The translations under genes were made by a program, and so were the position numbers. A model generated the notes under the pieces. It saw only the letters and a program-made list of their open reading frames with translations. It ran no database searches and was not told the origin of the DNA. From Christensenella sp. UBA5327 (GTDB taxonomy: Bacteria > Bacillota > Clostridia > Christensenellales > Aristaeellaceae): 7,787 bases of DNA. The number at the start of each line of letters is the position of its first letter. Position 1 is the first letter of the stretch. Shown here piece after piece: positions 1 to 6,006 of the stretch. The DNA is taken from the NCBI GenBank assembly GCA_002411105.1, contig DHQX01000043.1, positions 1-7,787 of the forward strand, in the 5' to 3' direction.

Positions 1-55
1 AACCGCTTTGTCTTCGCTCTGAAGCCAAGGCATTGGCTTGAAGGATGTGCTGGCC

Positions 56-145
56 ATGACCATCGCCATCTTCTCCTTGATCCTGCCCTATTTGCTGGGG
101 ATCTTGGTGGTGTGCGCCGCGGTGCTCTGGTATTTTCTCAGGTAA
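56..145 (+). CDS. Possible one-helix membrane micro-protein (29 aa)
   Basis: A short ORF begins ATG ACC ATC GCC and ends in TAA at 143-145. The product would be 29 residues, almost all hydrophobic (MTIAIFSLILPYLLG, then a Val/Leu/Ala-rich stretch, ending WYFLR), so it would form one membrane helix with a single basic residue at its C-terminus. AAGGA at 41-45 lies 10 nt before the ATG and could serve as ribosome binding site. The frame is closed by TGA at 20-22, so this is not simply the tail of a long gene in the same frame. Another frame ends in TGA at 39-41 and could be the end of an upstream gene cut by the window edge. The terminator-like hairpin at 166-188 follows. No family is recognised. 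A small membrane peptide, a type I toxin-like peptide, or chance are all possible. Confidence 0.35.
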   Translation: MTIAIFSLILPYLLGILVVCAAVLWYFLR

Positions 146-165
146 ACAAAAGAGTTTGTCATCCG

Positions 166-196
166 GACGGCGGGGAAAACCCGCCGTCTCGCTTTT
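166..196 (+). terminator. Rho-independent terminator-like hairpin
   Basis: GACGGCGGG (166-174) and CCCGCCGTC (180-188) form a perfect 9-bp GC-rich stem with a GAAAA loop, followed by TCGCTTTT. The T-tract is short and begins 5 nt after the stem, so termination may be imperfect. It would end transcription coming from the left edge and insulate the promoter at 232-260. Confidence 0.6.
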
Positions 197-223
197 GACA
201 AAAAAACAGTCTGTTTTTTGTCA
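196..223. repeat. A/T-rich near-perfect palindrome upstream of the ABC operon promoter
   Basis: TGACA followed by an A-run and CAG (196-209) mirrors CTG, a T-run and TGTCA (211-223) around a central T. The left run has seven A after the C and the right has six T, so the arms pair throughout with one bulge. It sits 8 bp upstream of the -35 box at 232-237. It could be an operator, a bidirectional terminator element working with the hairpin at 166-188, or simply an A/T-rich upstream element. The sequence does not decide between these. Confidence 0.5.
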
Positions 224-231
224 TATTCTGC

Positions 232-260
232 TTGACATCGGCCCAGTACGGGCCTATACT
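232..260 (+). promoter_or_regulatory. Sigma-A type promoter of the leader/ABC operon
   Basis: TTGACA (232-237) matches the -35 consensus exactly. A 17-bp spacer leads to TATACT (255-260), a five-of-six match to the -10 consensus. Transcription should start near 267, about 26 nt before the leader peptide start. The spacer contains the inverted repeat GGCCC/GGGCC (240-244, 250-254). A second dyad, CCAGTA/TACTGG (243-248, 257-262), overlaps the -10, so a repressor could bind directly on this promoter. Confidence 0.85.
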
Positions 261-262
261 GG
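243..262. promoter_or_regulatory. Candidate operator dyad over the -10 box
   Basis: CCAGTA (243-248) and TACTGG (257-262) are a perfect inverted repeat separated by 8 bp and covering the -10 hexamer. GGCCC/GGGCC (240-244, 250-254) lies in the same place. The position would suit a dimeric repressor, but no regulator gene is adjacent in the window, and part of the symmetry comes from the -10 box itself. Confidence 0.35.
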
Positions 263-292
263 CTAGGAAATCAAAAGAAAGGAGACCGCGGC

Positions 293-358
293 GTGAACAA
301 GATCAAGTGGGCAAGCAACCGGGGAAAGGCATGGCGCGGGCTTCTTAAGCTGCGCTGA
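293..358 (+). CDS. Leader peptide (21 aa) of the ABC exporter operon
   Basis: A GTG-initiated ORF with a strong ribosome binding site (AAAGGAGA, 278-285; 8 nt between GGAG and GTG) ends in TGA at 356-358. The peptide has 21 residues: it starts MNKIKWASNR and ends LLKLR, with seven Lys/Arg, two Trp (W6, W14) and no acidic residue. It lies between a strong promoter and an intrinsic terminator that precedes the exporter genes, the arrangement of a cis-acting leader whose translation governs read-through. Its 3' half forms a hairpin (334-355), and its stop codon lies in the next hairpin (354-373), so a ribosome in the ORF would change the RNA folding. In B. subtilis the bmrB leader ORF plays this role for the related bmrCD exporter. 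I infer the same logic here and do not recognise this sequence. A functional secreted basic peptide is a less likely alternative. Confidence 0.7.
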   Translation: MNKIKWASNRGKAWRGLLKLR

Positions 359-373
359 AACAAGGGTTTCAGC
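334..373 (+). promoter_or_regulatory. Two overlapping hairpins at the end of the leader ORF
   Basis: Hairpin one (334-355) pairs GCGC and GGCTT with AAGCTGCGC, with a CTT loop, one G-U pair and one bulged G. Hairpin two (354-373) is a perfect 8-bp stem, GCTGAAAC/GTTTCAGC, with an AAGG loop, and it contains the leader stop codon. They share bases 354-355, so they compete slightly. Two alternative pairings reach into the terminator downstream: CTGCGC (350-355) with GCGCAG (400-405), and CCGGGG (319-324) with CTCCGG (389-394, one G-U). These are candidate antiterminators whose availability would depend on ribosome position. All pairings were found by eye, without energy calculation. Confidence 0.55.
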
Positions 374-386
374 AGCAGTGGTGTGA

Positions 387-418
387 GGCTCCGGCGCGTG
401 CGCAGGGGCTGTTTTTTT
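387..418 (+). terminator. Intrinsic terminator (attenuator) in the ABC operon leader
   Basis: GGCTCC (387-392) pairs with GGGGCT (405-410), allowing G-U pairs. GCG/CGC (394-396, 401-403) extends the stem above a G-A mismatch, and seven T follow (412-418). It lies after the leader peptide stop and 31 nt before the first exporter gene, inside a single transcription unit, which is the mark of an attenuator and not of an operon end. GGGGC (405-409) can also pair with GCCCC (419-423), which would enclose the T-tract in a loop and remove the 3' arm of the terminator. Confidence 0.7.
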
Positions 419-449
419 GCCCCGTGGGAATGAAAACATGGGAGTGTGT

Positions 450-2285
450 ATGAATAAAAGCAAGAAGCGCCTGTTAAGACGGCTGCTGGCTGCCGACTGG
501 CGCCTGTTCACCGGGGCTGCGCTGTGCACGGTGGCCAGCGTCTTTCTGGGCTTCATGACCCCGGCCGTTTTGGCGGAGGTGCTGGACCATTACCTGGCCG
601 GGATGCCCTCCCGGCTGCCGCCGCCCTTTGACGGCTGGGCCGCCGCCCTGGGACAGGGCGGGAACATCCTGATGCCCCTGGTGGGGGCTGGCGTCCTGAT
701 CGTGCTCATCAGCCTGCTCAACGGCGTGGCCAGCTTCTACAAGGGGCGCTGGACCGCCATGGCCTCTGAAAACGCCGCCACGACGCTGCGGGAGAAGCTC
801 TACCGGCACATCCAGGCGCTGCCGTTCAGCTATCACAGCAAGGCCTCAACGGGCGACCTGGTGCAGCGCTGCACGTCTGATGTGGACACGGTGCGCAGGT
901 TTTTAAGCTTTCACCTGATGAACATCATCACCACCGCCCTCATGGTGGGGATCGCCCTGGTGCTGATGCTGCCGATATCGCTGAAGATCACGCTGGTGAG
1001 CCTGTCAAGCGCCCCGCTTCTGGTGGCGTTTTCCATGGTGTTTTTCAAGCGCGTCATCGCCTCGTTCCGCAAGGCCGAGGAGGCCGACGGCAAGTTGAGC
1101 GCGGTGCTGCAGGAGAACCTGACCGGCGTGCGCGTGGTGCGGGCCTTTGGGCAGGCGCAAAAGGAGATTGAGCGCTATGACGAGGCCAACCTGGACCAAC
1201 GGGACAAGTACATCGCCAGCGTCCACCTGGAGGCAGGCTACTGGGGGCTGAGCGATGCGCTAAGCTCGCTTCAGATCGTGCTGACGCTGGTGATGTGTAT
1301 CTTTGAGGCCATTGCCGGGCGCATCAGCGTGGGGGACATGGTGGTGTTCACCAGCTATGTGAGCATGCTGGTAGGCCCCATCCGGCAGCTGGGCCGTATC
1401 CTCTCTGACGGCGGGCGCAGCATGGTGGCGCTGGAGCGCATTGACGAGGTGCTGCGCGAGAAGGAGGAGGAGGACCTGCCAGGCGCCACGGCGCCCGACC
1501 TGTCAGGCGACATCGTGTTTGATCAGGTCAGCTTCCGCTATGACGGCGGCCAGGATGTGTTGAGCGGGCTATCCTTCACGGTGAAGGCGGGCGAAACGGT
1601 GGCTGTCCTGGGGCCCACGGGCTCTGGCAAGTCCACCATCGCGCTCCTCCTTCAGCGGATGTATAAGCCCCAGTCGGGCCGCATCACCATCGGCGGCCAT
1701 GACATCAGCCAGGTGGCGCGCCACCACCTGAGAGGCCGTGTGGGCCTGATTCTGCAGGAGCCCTTCCTGTACTCCAAGACCATCTATGAAAACCTGCGCA
1801 TCGCGGCCCCCCAGGCGCCCCGGGAGGCGGTGGAGCAGGCTGCCCGGGATGCCCAGGCCTATGACTTTATCCAGGAAAGCGAAAAAGGCTGGGACACCCT
1901 GGTGGGTGAGCGGGGGGTGACCCTCTCCGGCGGGCAGAAACAGCGCGCCGCCATCGCGCGGACGCTGCTGAAGGACAGCGACATCCTGATCTTTGACGAT
2001 TCCCTGTCCGCGGTCGACACCCAGACCGATGCGCGCATCAGAAAAGCGCTCAAGGAAAGGCGCAGGGGCATCACCACGATCATCATCAGCCACCGGATCC
2101 TCACGCTCAAGGAGGCCGACCGCATCCTGGTGCTGGAGGATGGGCGGCTGGTGGATGAGGGCAGCCATGAGGCGCTGATCTCGCGCCCCGGGCTGTACCA
2201 GCGGATCAACAGCATCCAGGCCGGGCTGGCTGAGGAAACAGAGGCGCTTGCCCCGCCAGCCGCGGCAGAAAGGAATGTGCGATGA
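450..2285 (+). CDS. ABC exporter half-transporter with degenerate ATP site (BmrC/YheI-like)
   Basis: A 611-residue fusion of a six-helix exporter membrane domain (about 15-330) and an ABC ATPase domain (about 350-580), the normal layout of a multidrug/lipid exporter half in the cell membrane. Visible motifs are Walker A GPTGSGKST (388-396), Q-loop Q436, an intact LSGGQ signature (492-496), Walker B ending LIFDD (D516, D517) and H-loop H548. D517 replaces the catalytic Glu, as in the BmrC/TM287 partners of heterodimeric exporters, so this subunit's own Walker site should hydrolyse ATP poorly. Its good signature would complete the active site of the next gene's protein. I chose ATG 450, with GGGAG at 440-444 five nt upstream. 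ATG 438 is possible but has a weaker site. The gene overlaps the next by 4 nt and is controlled by the attenuator leader. The transported substrate is unknown; drug efflux is inferred from the family. Confidence 0.92.
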   Translation: MNKSKKRLLRRLLAADWRLFTGAALCTVASVFLGFMTPAVLAEVLDHYLAGMPSRLPPPFDGWAAALGQGGNILMPLVGAGVLIVLISLLNGVASFYKGRWTAMASENAATTLREKLYRHIQALPFSYHSKASTGDLVQRCTSDVDTVRRFLSFHLMNIITTALMVGIALVLMLPISLKITLVSLSSAPLLVAFSMVFFKRVIASFRKAEEADGKLSAVLQENLTGVRVVRAFGQAQKEIERYDEANLDQRDKYIASVHLEAGYWGLSDALSSLQIVLTLVMCIFEAIAGRISVGDMVVFTSYVSMLVGPIRQLGRILSDGGRSMVALERIDEVLREKEEEDLPGATAPDLSGDIVFDQVSFRYDGGQDVLSGLSFTVKAGETVAVLGPTGSGKSTIALLLQRMYKPQSGRITIGGHDISQVARHHLRGRVGLILQEPFLYSKTIYENLRIAAPQAPREAVEQAARDAQAYDFIQESEKGWDTLVGERGVTLSGGQKQRAAIARTLLKDSDILIFDDSLSAVDTQTDARIRKALKERRRGITTIIISHRILTLKEADRILVLEDGRLVDEGSHEALISRPGLYQRINSIQAGLAEETEALAPPAAAERNVR

Positions 2286-4138
2286 GTGACTTTCACCCCG
2301 AGGAGCAATCCACGGATAAAAAATTCAATTTCTCCATCTGGCTGAGGCTGCTGAAGGATTCCCGAGGCCAGTGGAAGCGGCTGGCGGTCATCGCGGCCAT
2401 GATGGGGGTGCTGGCGGTGGTGGACATCGTGGTGCCGCTGATGACCCGCTTTGCGATTGACCGCTACATCACCCCCAGGGACACCGGCGGGCTGTGGCTG
2501 TTTGTGCTGGTCTACCTGGTGATGATCGCGGGGCAGACCTACGCGGTGTATAAGTTCATCGACCTGGCAGGCCGGGTGGAGTTCCACATCGCCTATGACA
2601 TGCGCACCCGGGGCTTCAGGAAGCTTCAGGAGCTTCCCTTCTCCTACTATGACCGGATGCCGGTAGGCTATCTGATGAGCCGCATGACAAGCGATGTCTC
2701 CCACCTGGCGGATGCCATTGGCTGGAGCCTGGTGGACATCGCCTATGCCAGCATCTTTCTGGTCATCTCAACCATCGTGATGCTGGTCATCAACTGGCAG
2801 CTGGCGCTGGGGGTATTGGCCGTGGTGCCTGCCATTGTGCTGGTGACCGCCTACTTCCAGAAGCGCATCCTCAAGGCCCAGCGGGAGGTGCGCAAGATCA
2901 ACTCCCAGATCACCGGCGCCTTCAACGAGGGCATCATGGGGGCCAAAACCACCAAATCCCTGGTGCGGGAGGAGGAGAACTACCGGGAGTTTGGCGTCCT
3001 CACAGGCGCCATGCAAAAGGCGGCGGTGCGCTCCGCCACGCTGTCCAGCCTCTTTTTGCCCCTGGTGCTCGCCATCTCCTCCATCGCCAGCGCCTTTGCC
3101 CTCACCTTTGGCGCCAACAAGGTGCTGCAGGGGACGCTGTCCCTGGGCACCATCACCGCCTTTGTCAGCTATTCGGTGATGTTCTTCCACCCCATCCGGG
3201 ACATCGCCTATATCTTTGGCGAGATGCAGCGCATGCAGGCGGCGGCCGAGCGGGTGGTGGGGCTTTTGGATACCGCCCCTGACATCAAGGATACGCCCGA
3301 GGTGGAGGCCAGATACGGCGATAACTTCCACCCCAAACGGGAGAACTGGGAGCGCCTTGAGGGCGAAATCCAGTTTGACCAGGTCACCTTCCGCTATCAG
3401 GATGGAGAGCAGGTGCTGGAGGATTTCAACCTCCATGTGAAGCCCGGGGAGACCATCGCCCTGGTGGGGCCCACGGGGGCAGGAAAATCCACCATTGTGA
3501 ACCTCATCTGCCGGTTTTATGAGCCCACATCAGGCCGCATCCTCATTGACGGGGTGGACTACAAACAGCGCAGCCAGCTGTGGCTGCAGAGCAACCTGGG
3601 CTATGTTTTGCAGGAGCCGCGGCTTTTTTCGGGCACGGTGCTTGACAATATCCGCTACGCTGACCCTGAGGCCACCCGGGAGCAGGCGGAAAGGGCCGCC
3701 CGGCTGGTGGACGCCGAGCGCTTTATCCTGAAGTTGGAAAAGGGCTATGACACCCCGGTGGGCGAGGGCGGCAGCCGGCTGTCAACCGGTGAAAAGCAGC
3801 TGATCTCCTTTGCCCGGGCCATCCTGCACAACCCCCGGCTGTTTGTGCTGGATGAGGCCACCTCTTCGGTGGATACCGAAACCGAGCGGGACATCCAGCA
3901 GGCTATTGAAAAGACCCTGGCCGGGCGCACCAGTTTCATCATCGCCCACCGCCTCTCCACCATCCGCTCTGCTGACCGGATCCTGTTCATCGACGAGGGC
4001 AAGGTGCGGGAGGAGGGCAGCCACCAGGCGCTGATGCGCAAAAAAGGCCTGTATTATGATCTGTACACCAACCAGTATCAGGAGGAGGCTTCCCGGGAGG
4101 CCCTGAAGAGCCAGGCGGCGCCCGCCGGCGGGGTATAA
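2282..4138 (+). CDS. ABC exporter half-transporter, catalytic partner (BmrD/YheH-like)
   Basis: A 618-residue exporter half with a six-helix membrane domain (about 30-335) and an ATPase domain (about 365-600). Motifs are Walker A GPTGAGKST (396-404), Q-loop Q444, signature LSTGE (500-504), Walker B LDE with catalytic E525, and H-loop H556. The ATP-hydrolysing residues are intact but the signature departs from LSGGQ, the mirror image of the upstream partner. Pairing gives one active site (these Walker motifs with the partner's LSGGQ) and one degenerate site (the partner's Asp with this LSTGE). A linker before the ATPase domain (RYGDNFHPKRENW, about 345-357) resembles what I recall of YheH-type proteins. 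The start ATG overlaps the upstream TGA as ATGA, with AAGGAA at 2270-2275, implying translational coupling and equal production. Assignment as a heterodimeric exporter is firm; drug specificity is inference. Confidence 0.93.
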   Translation: MSDFHPEEQSTDKKFNFSIWLRLLKDSRGQWKRLAVIAAMMGVLAVVDIVVPLMTRFAIDRYITPRDTGGLWLFVLVYLVMIAGQTYAVYKFIDLAGRVEFHIAYDMRTRGFRKLQELPFSYYDRMPVGYLMSRMTSDVSHLADAIGWSLVDIAYASIFLVISTIVMLVINWQLALGVLAVVPAIVLVTAYFQKRILKAQREVRKINSQITGAFNEGIMGAKTTKSLVREEENYREFGVLTGAMQKAAVRSATLSSLFLPLVLAISSIASAFALTFGANKVLQGTLSLGTITAFVSYSVMFFHPIRDIAYIFGEMQRMQAAAERVVGLLDTAPDIKDTPEVEARYGDNFHPKRENWERLEGEIQFDQVTFRYQDGEQVLEDFNLHVKPGETIALVGPTGAGKSTIVNLICRFYEPTSGRILIDGVDYKQRSQLWLQSNLGYVLQEPRLFSGTVLDNIRYADPEATREQAERAARLVDAERFILKLEKGYDTPVGEGGSRLSTGEKQLISFARAILHNPRLFVLDEATSSVDTETERDIQQAIEKTLAGRTSFIIAHRLSTIRSADRILFIDEGKVREEGSHQALMRKKGLYYDLYTNQYQEEASREALKSQAAPAGGV

Positions 4139-4176
4139 TCCCTCCAACAAGGGTTTCACCCGGAAAGGAGCCGCAC

Positions 4177-4476
4177 ATGCACGTTACCATCACCCCTGAA
4201 GCCAGAGAATTCCTGGCCAGCAAAGGACGTCAGGCCATTCGTCTGGACGCTGCCAACCACCGCTCCGGCGGCTGTGCCATGGCCATCGCGGAGCCGGTGA
4301 TACATCAGGCCGCTCCCAAGGACCCCTCCAAATACCACAGGCTGGACGCCGAGGGCTTTCCGGTCTTTGTCTCTTATATCCTGATGCCCAAGGAGGGAGA
4401 GCCCATTGAAATCGCCCTGCAAAAGGTGCTGGGCATCCGCTCCCTGGTGGTCTCAGGGTTTGACAGCCTGGGATAA
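4177..4476 (+). CDS. Small HesB/IscA-like protein with a single cysteine
   Basis: A 99-residue soluble protein with a clear ribosome binding site (AAAGGAG, 4164-4170, 6 nt before ATG). The start VTITPEAREFL, the glycine-cysteine turn SGGCAMA (C33) and the later EGFPVFVS and IEIALQKVLG segments resemble HesB/IscA-type iron-sulfur scaffold proteins. They resemble even more a clostridial group of small HesB-like proteins that carry Cys-Cys or Cys-selenocysteine at the turn. Here that second position is Ala34 and no other Cys occurs, so classical cluster assembly through three cysteines is not possible for a monomer. It lies 38 nt after the second exporter gene and before a strong terminator, so it is probably the last gene of that operon, but a functional link to export is not evident. 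Family recognition is from memory of motif spacing, and the role is unknown. Confidence 0.6.
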   Translation: MHVTITPEAREFLASKGRQAIRLDAANHRSGGCAMAIAEPVIHQAAPKDPSKYHRLDAEGFPVFVSYILMPKEGEPIEIALQKVLGIRSLVVSGFDSLG

Positions 4477-4489
4477 AACAACGAAAAAT

Positions 4490-4535
4490 GTCAAAAGATG
4501 CCGCTGCCTGATGGGATAGGCAGCGGCTTTTTGAC
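4490..4535 (+). terminator. Strong Rho-independent terminator after the ABC operon
   Basis: GCCGCTGCC (4500-4508) and GGCAGCGGC (4519-4527) form a perfect 9-bp stem with a 10-nt loop, followed by TTTTT (4528-4532). Flanking GTCAAAA (4490-4496) and TTTTTGAC (4528-4535) are also largely complementary, so it may work on both strands. It closes the exporter/HesB-like operon 23 nt after its last stop codon. Confidence 0.9.
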
Positions 4536-4540
4536 GCGTT

Positions 4541-4710
4541 GTTGTAAGCTATATCACATACCACACAGGCTTATTGCCCATTTGACAATTGAAAAAGGAT
4601 ACAAAAAATGGGACAAAGCGCATGGAATATGGGGCGGAGTCCGTCTAATAGGCAGACCATCAAAGGGATTTTTTCATTCGAACAATGGCTTGCTGAAAGG
4701 AATCCTTATC
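4541..4710. other. Intergenic stretch without a clear promoter
   Basis: This 170-bp A/T-richer stretch should hold the promoter of the secreted RCC1-like gene. TTGACA occurs at 4582-4587, but no good -10 box lies 16-18 bp further on. CCCATTT (4577-4583) and AAATGGG (4606-4612) form a 7-bp inverted repeat around it. No RNA gene or convincing promoter was recognised. Confidence 0.4.
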
Positions 4711-5883
4711 ATGAAACGATTGTTTTGTATCCTCCTGCTGCTGTGCCTCCTCCCGGTATCCGGCCTAGCTCATCAAAAAGGCTTCGGCGTATACGCCATG
4801 GACGCGGTCAATGCCAGGCAGTCTCCGGGCGGGGACATTTTGTTTAAAAAACAGAAGGGGGAGGAGCTGTATATCCTGTCCTGGCAGGAATCAGGAGGCC
4901 ACACCTGGTATGAAGTCAACACCTATGATGCCCGCCGCATCAAGCCCGTGACCGCCTGGGTGCGTTCGGACATGGTGATTCCGCCGGAGGCCCTATTCAC
5001 CGATGTGGTGCAGGTGGCCGCGGATTGCAACCTGGTGGTGGCCCTGAAAAAGGACGGCACCGCGGTGATGGGGGGAGAACTCCACAAGTATCCCCATCTG
5101 ATGTTTGGAGAATTTCCCCACACCTGGCACCAAGTGAAGCAGGTGGCGGCCGGTTTCCTGACAGTGTATGGCCTCAAAGAAGATGGCAGCATCTGCCAAT
5201 GGGGCTTGCGCGGCCCGGCAAACGGCACCACCGGGGTGCGGGATGCCAATGGCATCCCTATACGCTTTTGCGCCATTGATGCCATGCAGGATACTTTTTT
5301 AGGCCTGATGGCAGATGGTTCCCTCTACTCATTCAAAGAGAATGGCCAGTTCCGCCAGGTGATGCCGCCAGGCAGCGGCATCACAGACTTTTCTGCGAAC
5401 AATGGGTTTTATGATGAGGCCGTGTTTGTGCGGGGTGGGCAGGTGACCTCCCTGTCGGTTTTTCATGAAAGCGGGTTTTCTGACCAAGACTGGGAAGCGC
5501 TGGCCCAGTGGCGGGATATTGTTCATATAGAGGCCGGTTTTCGCTCGCCCCAGATGGCAGGCATCGCCGTGATAGAAGAAGGCGCGCCGATGATGGCGGG
5601 CATCCGGACTGATGGCAGGGTGATTGCCCTGGACCCGGCACTGAACCAGGAGGTCAGCGGCTGGGCGGACATTGTGGAGATCCAGACCGGTGATGGCTTT
5701 TTGCTGGGCCTGCGCCAGGACGGAAGCGTGGTGGTGGCGGGCAAGCGCGGGCATCTTTTCACCCAGGACATTAAAGCCTGGGAAGACATCGTGGACATTG
5801 CCTGTGGGGAGTCGTTTTGCGCAGGGGTCACCCGGGACGGACGGGTGCTGTTCGCGGGGGAGGTGGCCTTCTCCCACAACTGA
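4711..5883 (+). CDS. Secreted SH3b plus RCC1-like beta-propeller protein
   Basis: A 390-residue protein with a Sec signal peptide (MKR, a Leu-rich core, probable cut after GLA at 20). No lipobox is visible, so it should be released or wall-bound. Residues about 25-90 look like a bacterial SH3 domain (VNARQSPGG near 33-41, tryptophan-containing end AWVRSDMV near 82-89), a fold often used to bind cell wall or ligands. The rest is built of about seven repeats with a Gly/Ala-hydrophobic-x-x-DG-x core: ALKKDGT (111), GLKEDGS (154), GLMADGS (198), VFVRGGQ (about 238), GIRTDGR (297), GLRQDGS (333) and GVTRDGR (372). This is the pattern of an RCC1-like seven-bladed propeller. I chose ATG 4711 because of the signal peptide and AAAGGAA just upstream; the open frame to the left is not coding-like. 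The gene stands alone between terminators. A binding or recognition role is inferred from the fold, and the partner is unknown. Confidence 0.85.
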   Translation: MKRLFCILLLLCLLPVSGLAHQKGFGVYAMDAVNARQSPGGDILFKKQKGEELYILSWQESGGHTWYEVNTYDARRIKPVTAWVRSDMVIPPEALFTDVVQVAADCNLVVALKKDGTAVMGGELHKYPHLMFGEFPHTWHQVKQVAAGFLTVYGLKEDGSICQWGLRGPANGTTGVRDANGIPIRFCAIDAMQDTFLGLMADGSLYSFKENGQFRQVMPPGSGITDFSANNGFYDEAVFVRGGQVTSLSVFHESGFSDQDWEALAQWRDIVHIEAGFRSPQMAGIAVIEEGAPMMAGIRTDGRVIALDPALNQEVSGWADIVEIQTGDGFLLGLRQDGSVVVAGKRGHLFTQDIKAWEDIVDIACGESFCAGVTRDGRVLFAGEVAFSHN

Positions 5884-5946
5884 CGCCTTTATTGAGCATA
5901 TGGTTTTGGCGTAATCGCTGATTCTTATTAGATGAATATTCTTAGG

Positions 5947-5990
5947 GTGTGCTCCGCTCTGGAAACCCAGACGGCGGCACACTATTTGAT
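5947..5990 (+). terminator. Long hairpin after the RCC1-like gene, probable terminator
   Basis: GTGTGC (5947-5952) pairs with GCACAC (5977-5982). Inside, CCG/CGG (5954-5956, 5972-5974) and TCTGG/CCAGA (5958-5962, 5967-5971) continue the stem to an AAAC loop, with only small bulges. TATTTG follows, a weak T-tract. It lies 63 nt after the stop codon and before the fabT promoter, so a terminator is the likely role. Confidence 0.6.
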
Positions 5991-6006
5991 GCGCCCCATA
6001 TCACCC

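Noticed and set aside
293..358. Classical tryptophan attenuator because of two Trp codons
   Set aside because: The Trp codons are not adjacent and the downstream genes are an exporter, not tryptophan synthesis; a ribosome-inhibitor response fits the context better.
417..449. Earlier TTG (417) or ATG (438) starts for the first exporter gene
   Set aside because: TTG 417 lies at the end of the attenuator T-tract with no ribosome binding site; ATG 438 has only a weak one. ATG 450 has GGGAG at 440-444 and begins the typical basic N-terminus.
1859..2704. Long minus-strand ORFs opposite the exporter genes (for example 1859-2704, 2768-3436, 6460-7458)
   Set aside because: They mirror GC-rich coding regions with clear motifs on the + strand, have low-complexity His/Arg/Gly-rich products and lack ribosome binding sites.
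4134..4139. Perfect -10 hexamer TATAAT at the end of the second exporter gene
   Set aside because: No -35-like sequence lies 16-18 bp upstream (GC-rich CCAGGC area) and no extended -10; the small gene is better explained as part of the operon.
360..4158. 13-mer AACAAGGGTTTCA shared by the leader hairpin (359-371) and the gap before the HesB-like gene (4146-4158)
   Set aside because: A 13-nt match is expected by chance at about this frequency in a window of this size, and the second copy does not form the same hairpin.
4498..4710. N-terminal extension of the RCC1-like protein back to 4498
   Set aside because: It would start inside the terminator stem and put about 71 residues before an obvious signal peptide; ATG 4711 has its own ribosome binding site.
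4608..4847. 79-codon + strand ORF with AAAAAGGAT upstream
   Set aside because: It runs 137 nt into the well-supported secreted protein gene in another frame, and its second half reads as a shadow sequence rich in Pro, Ser and Arg.
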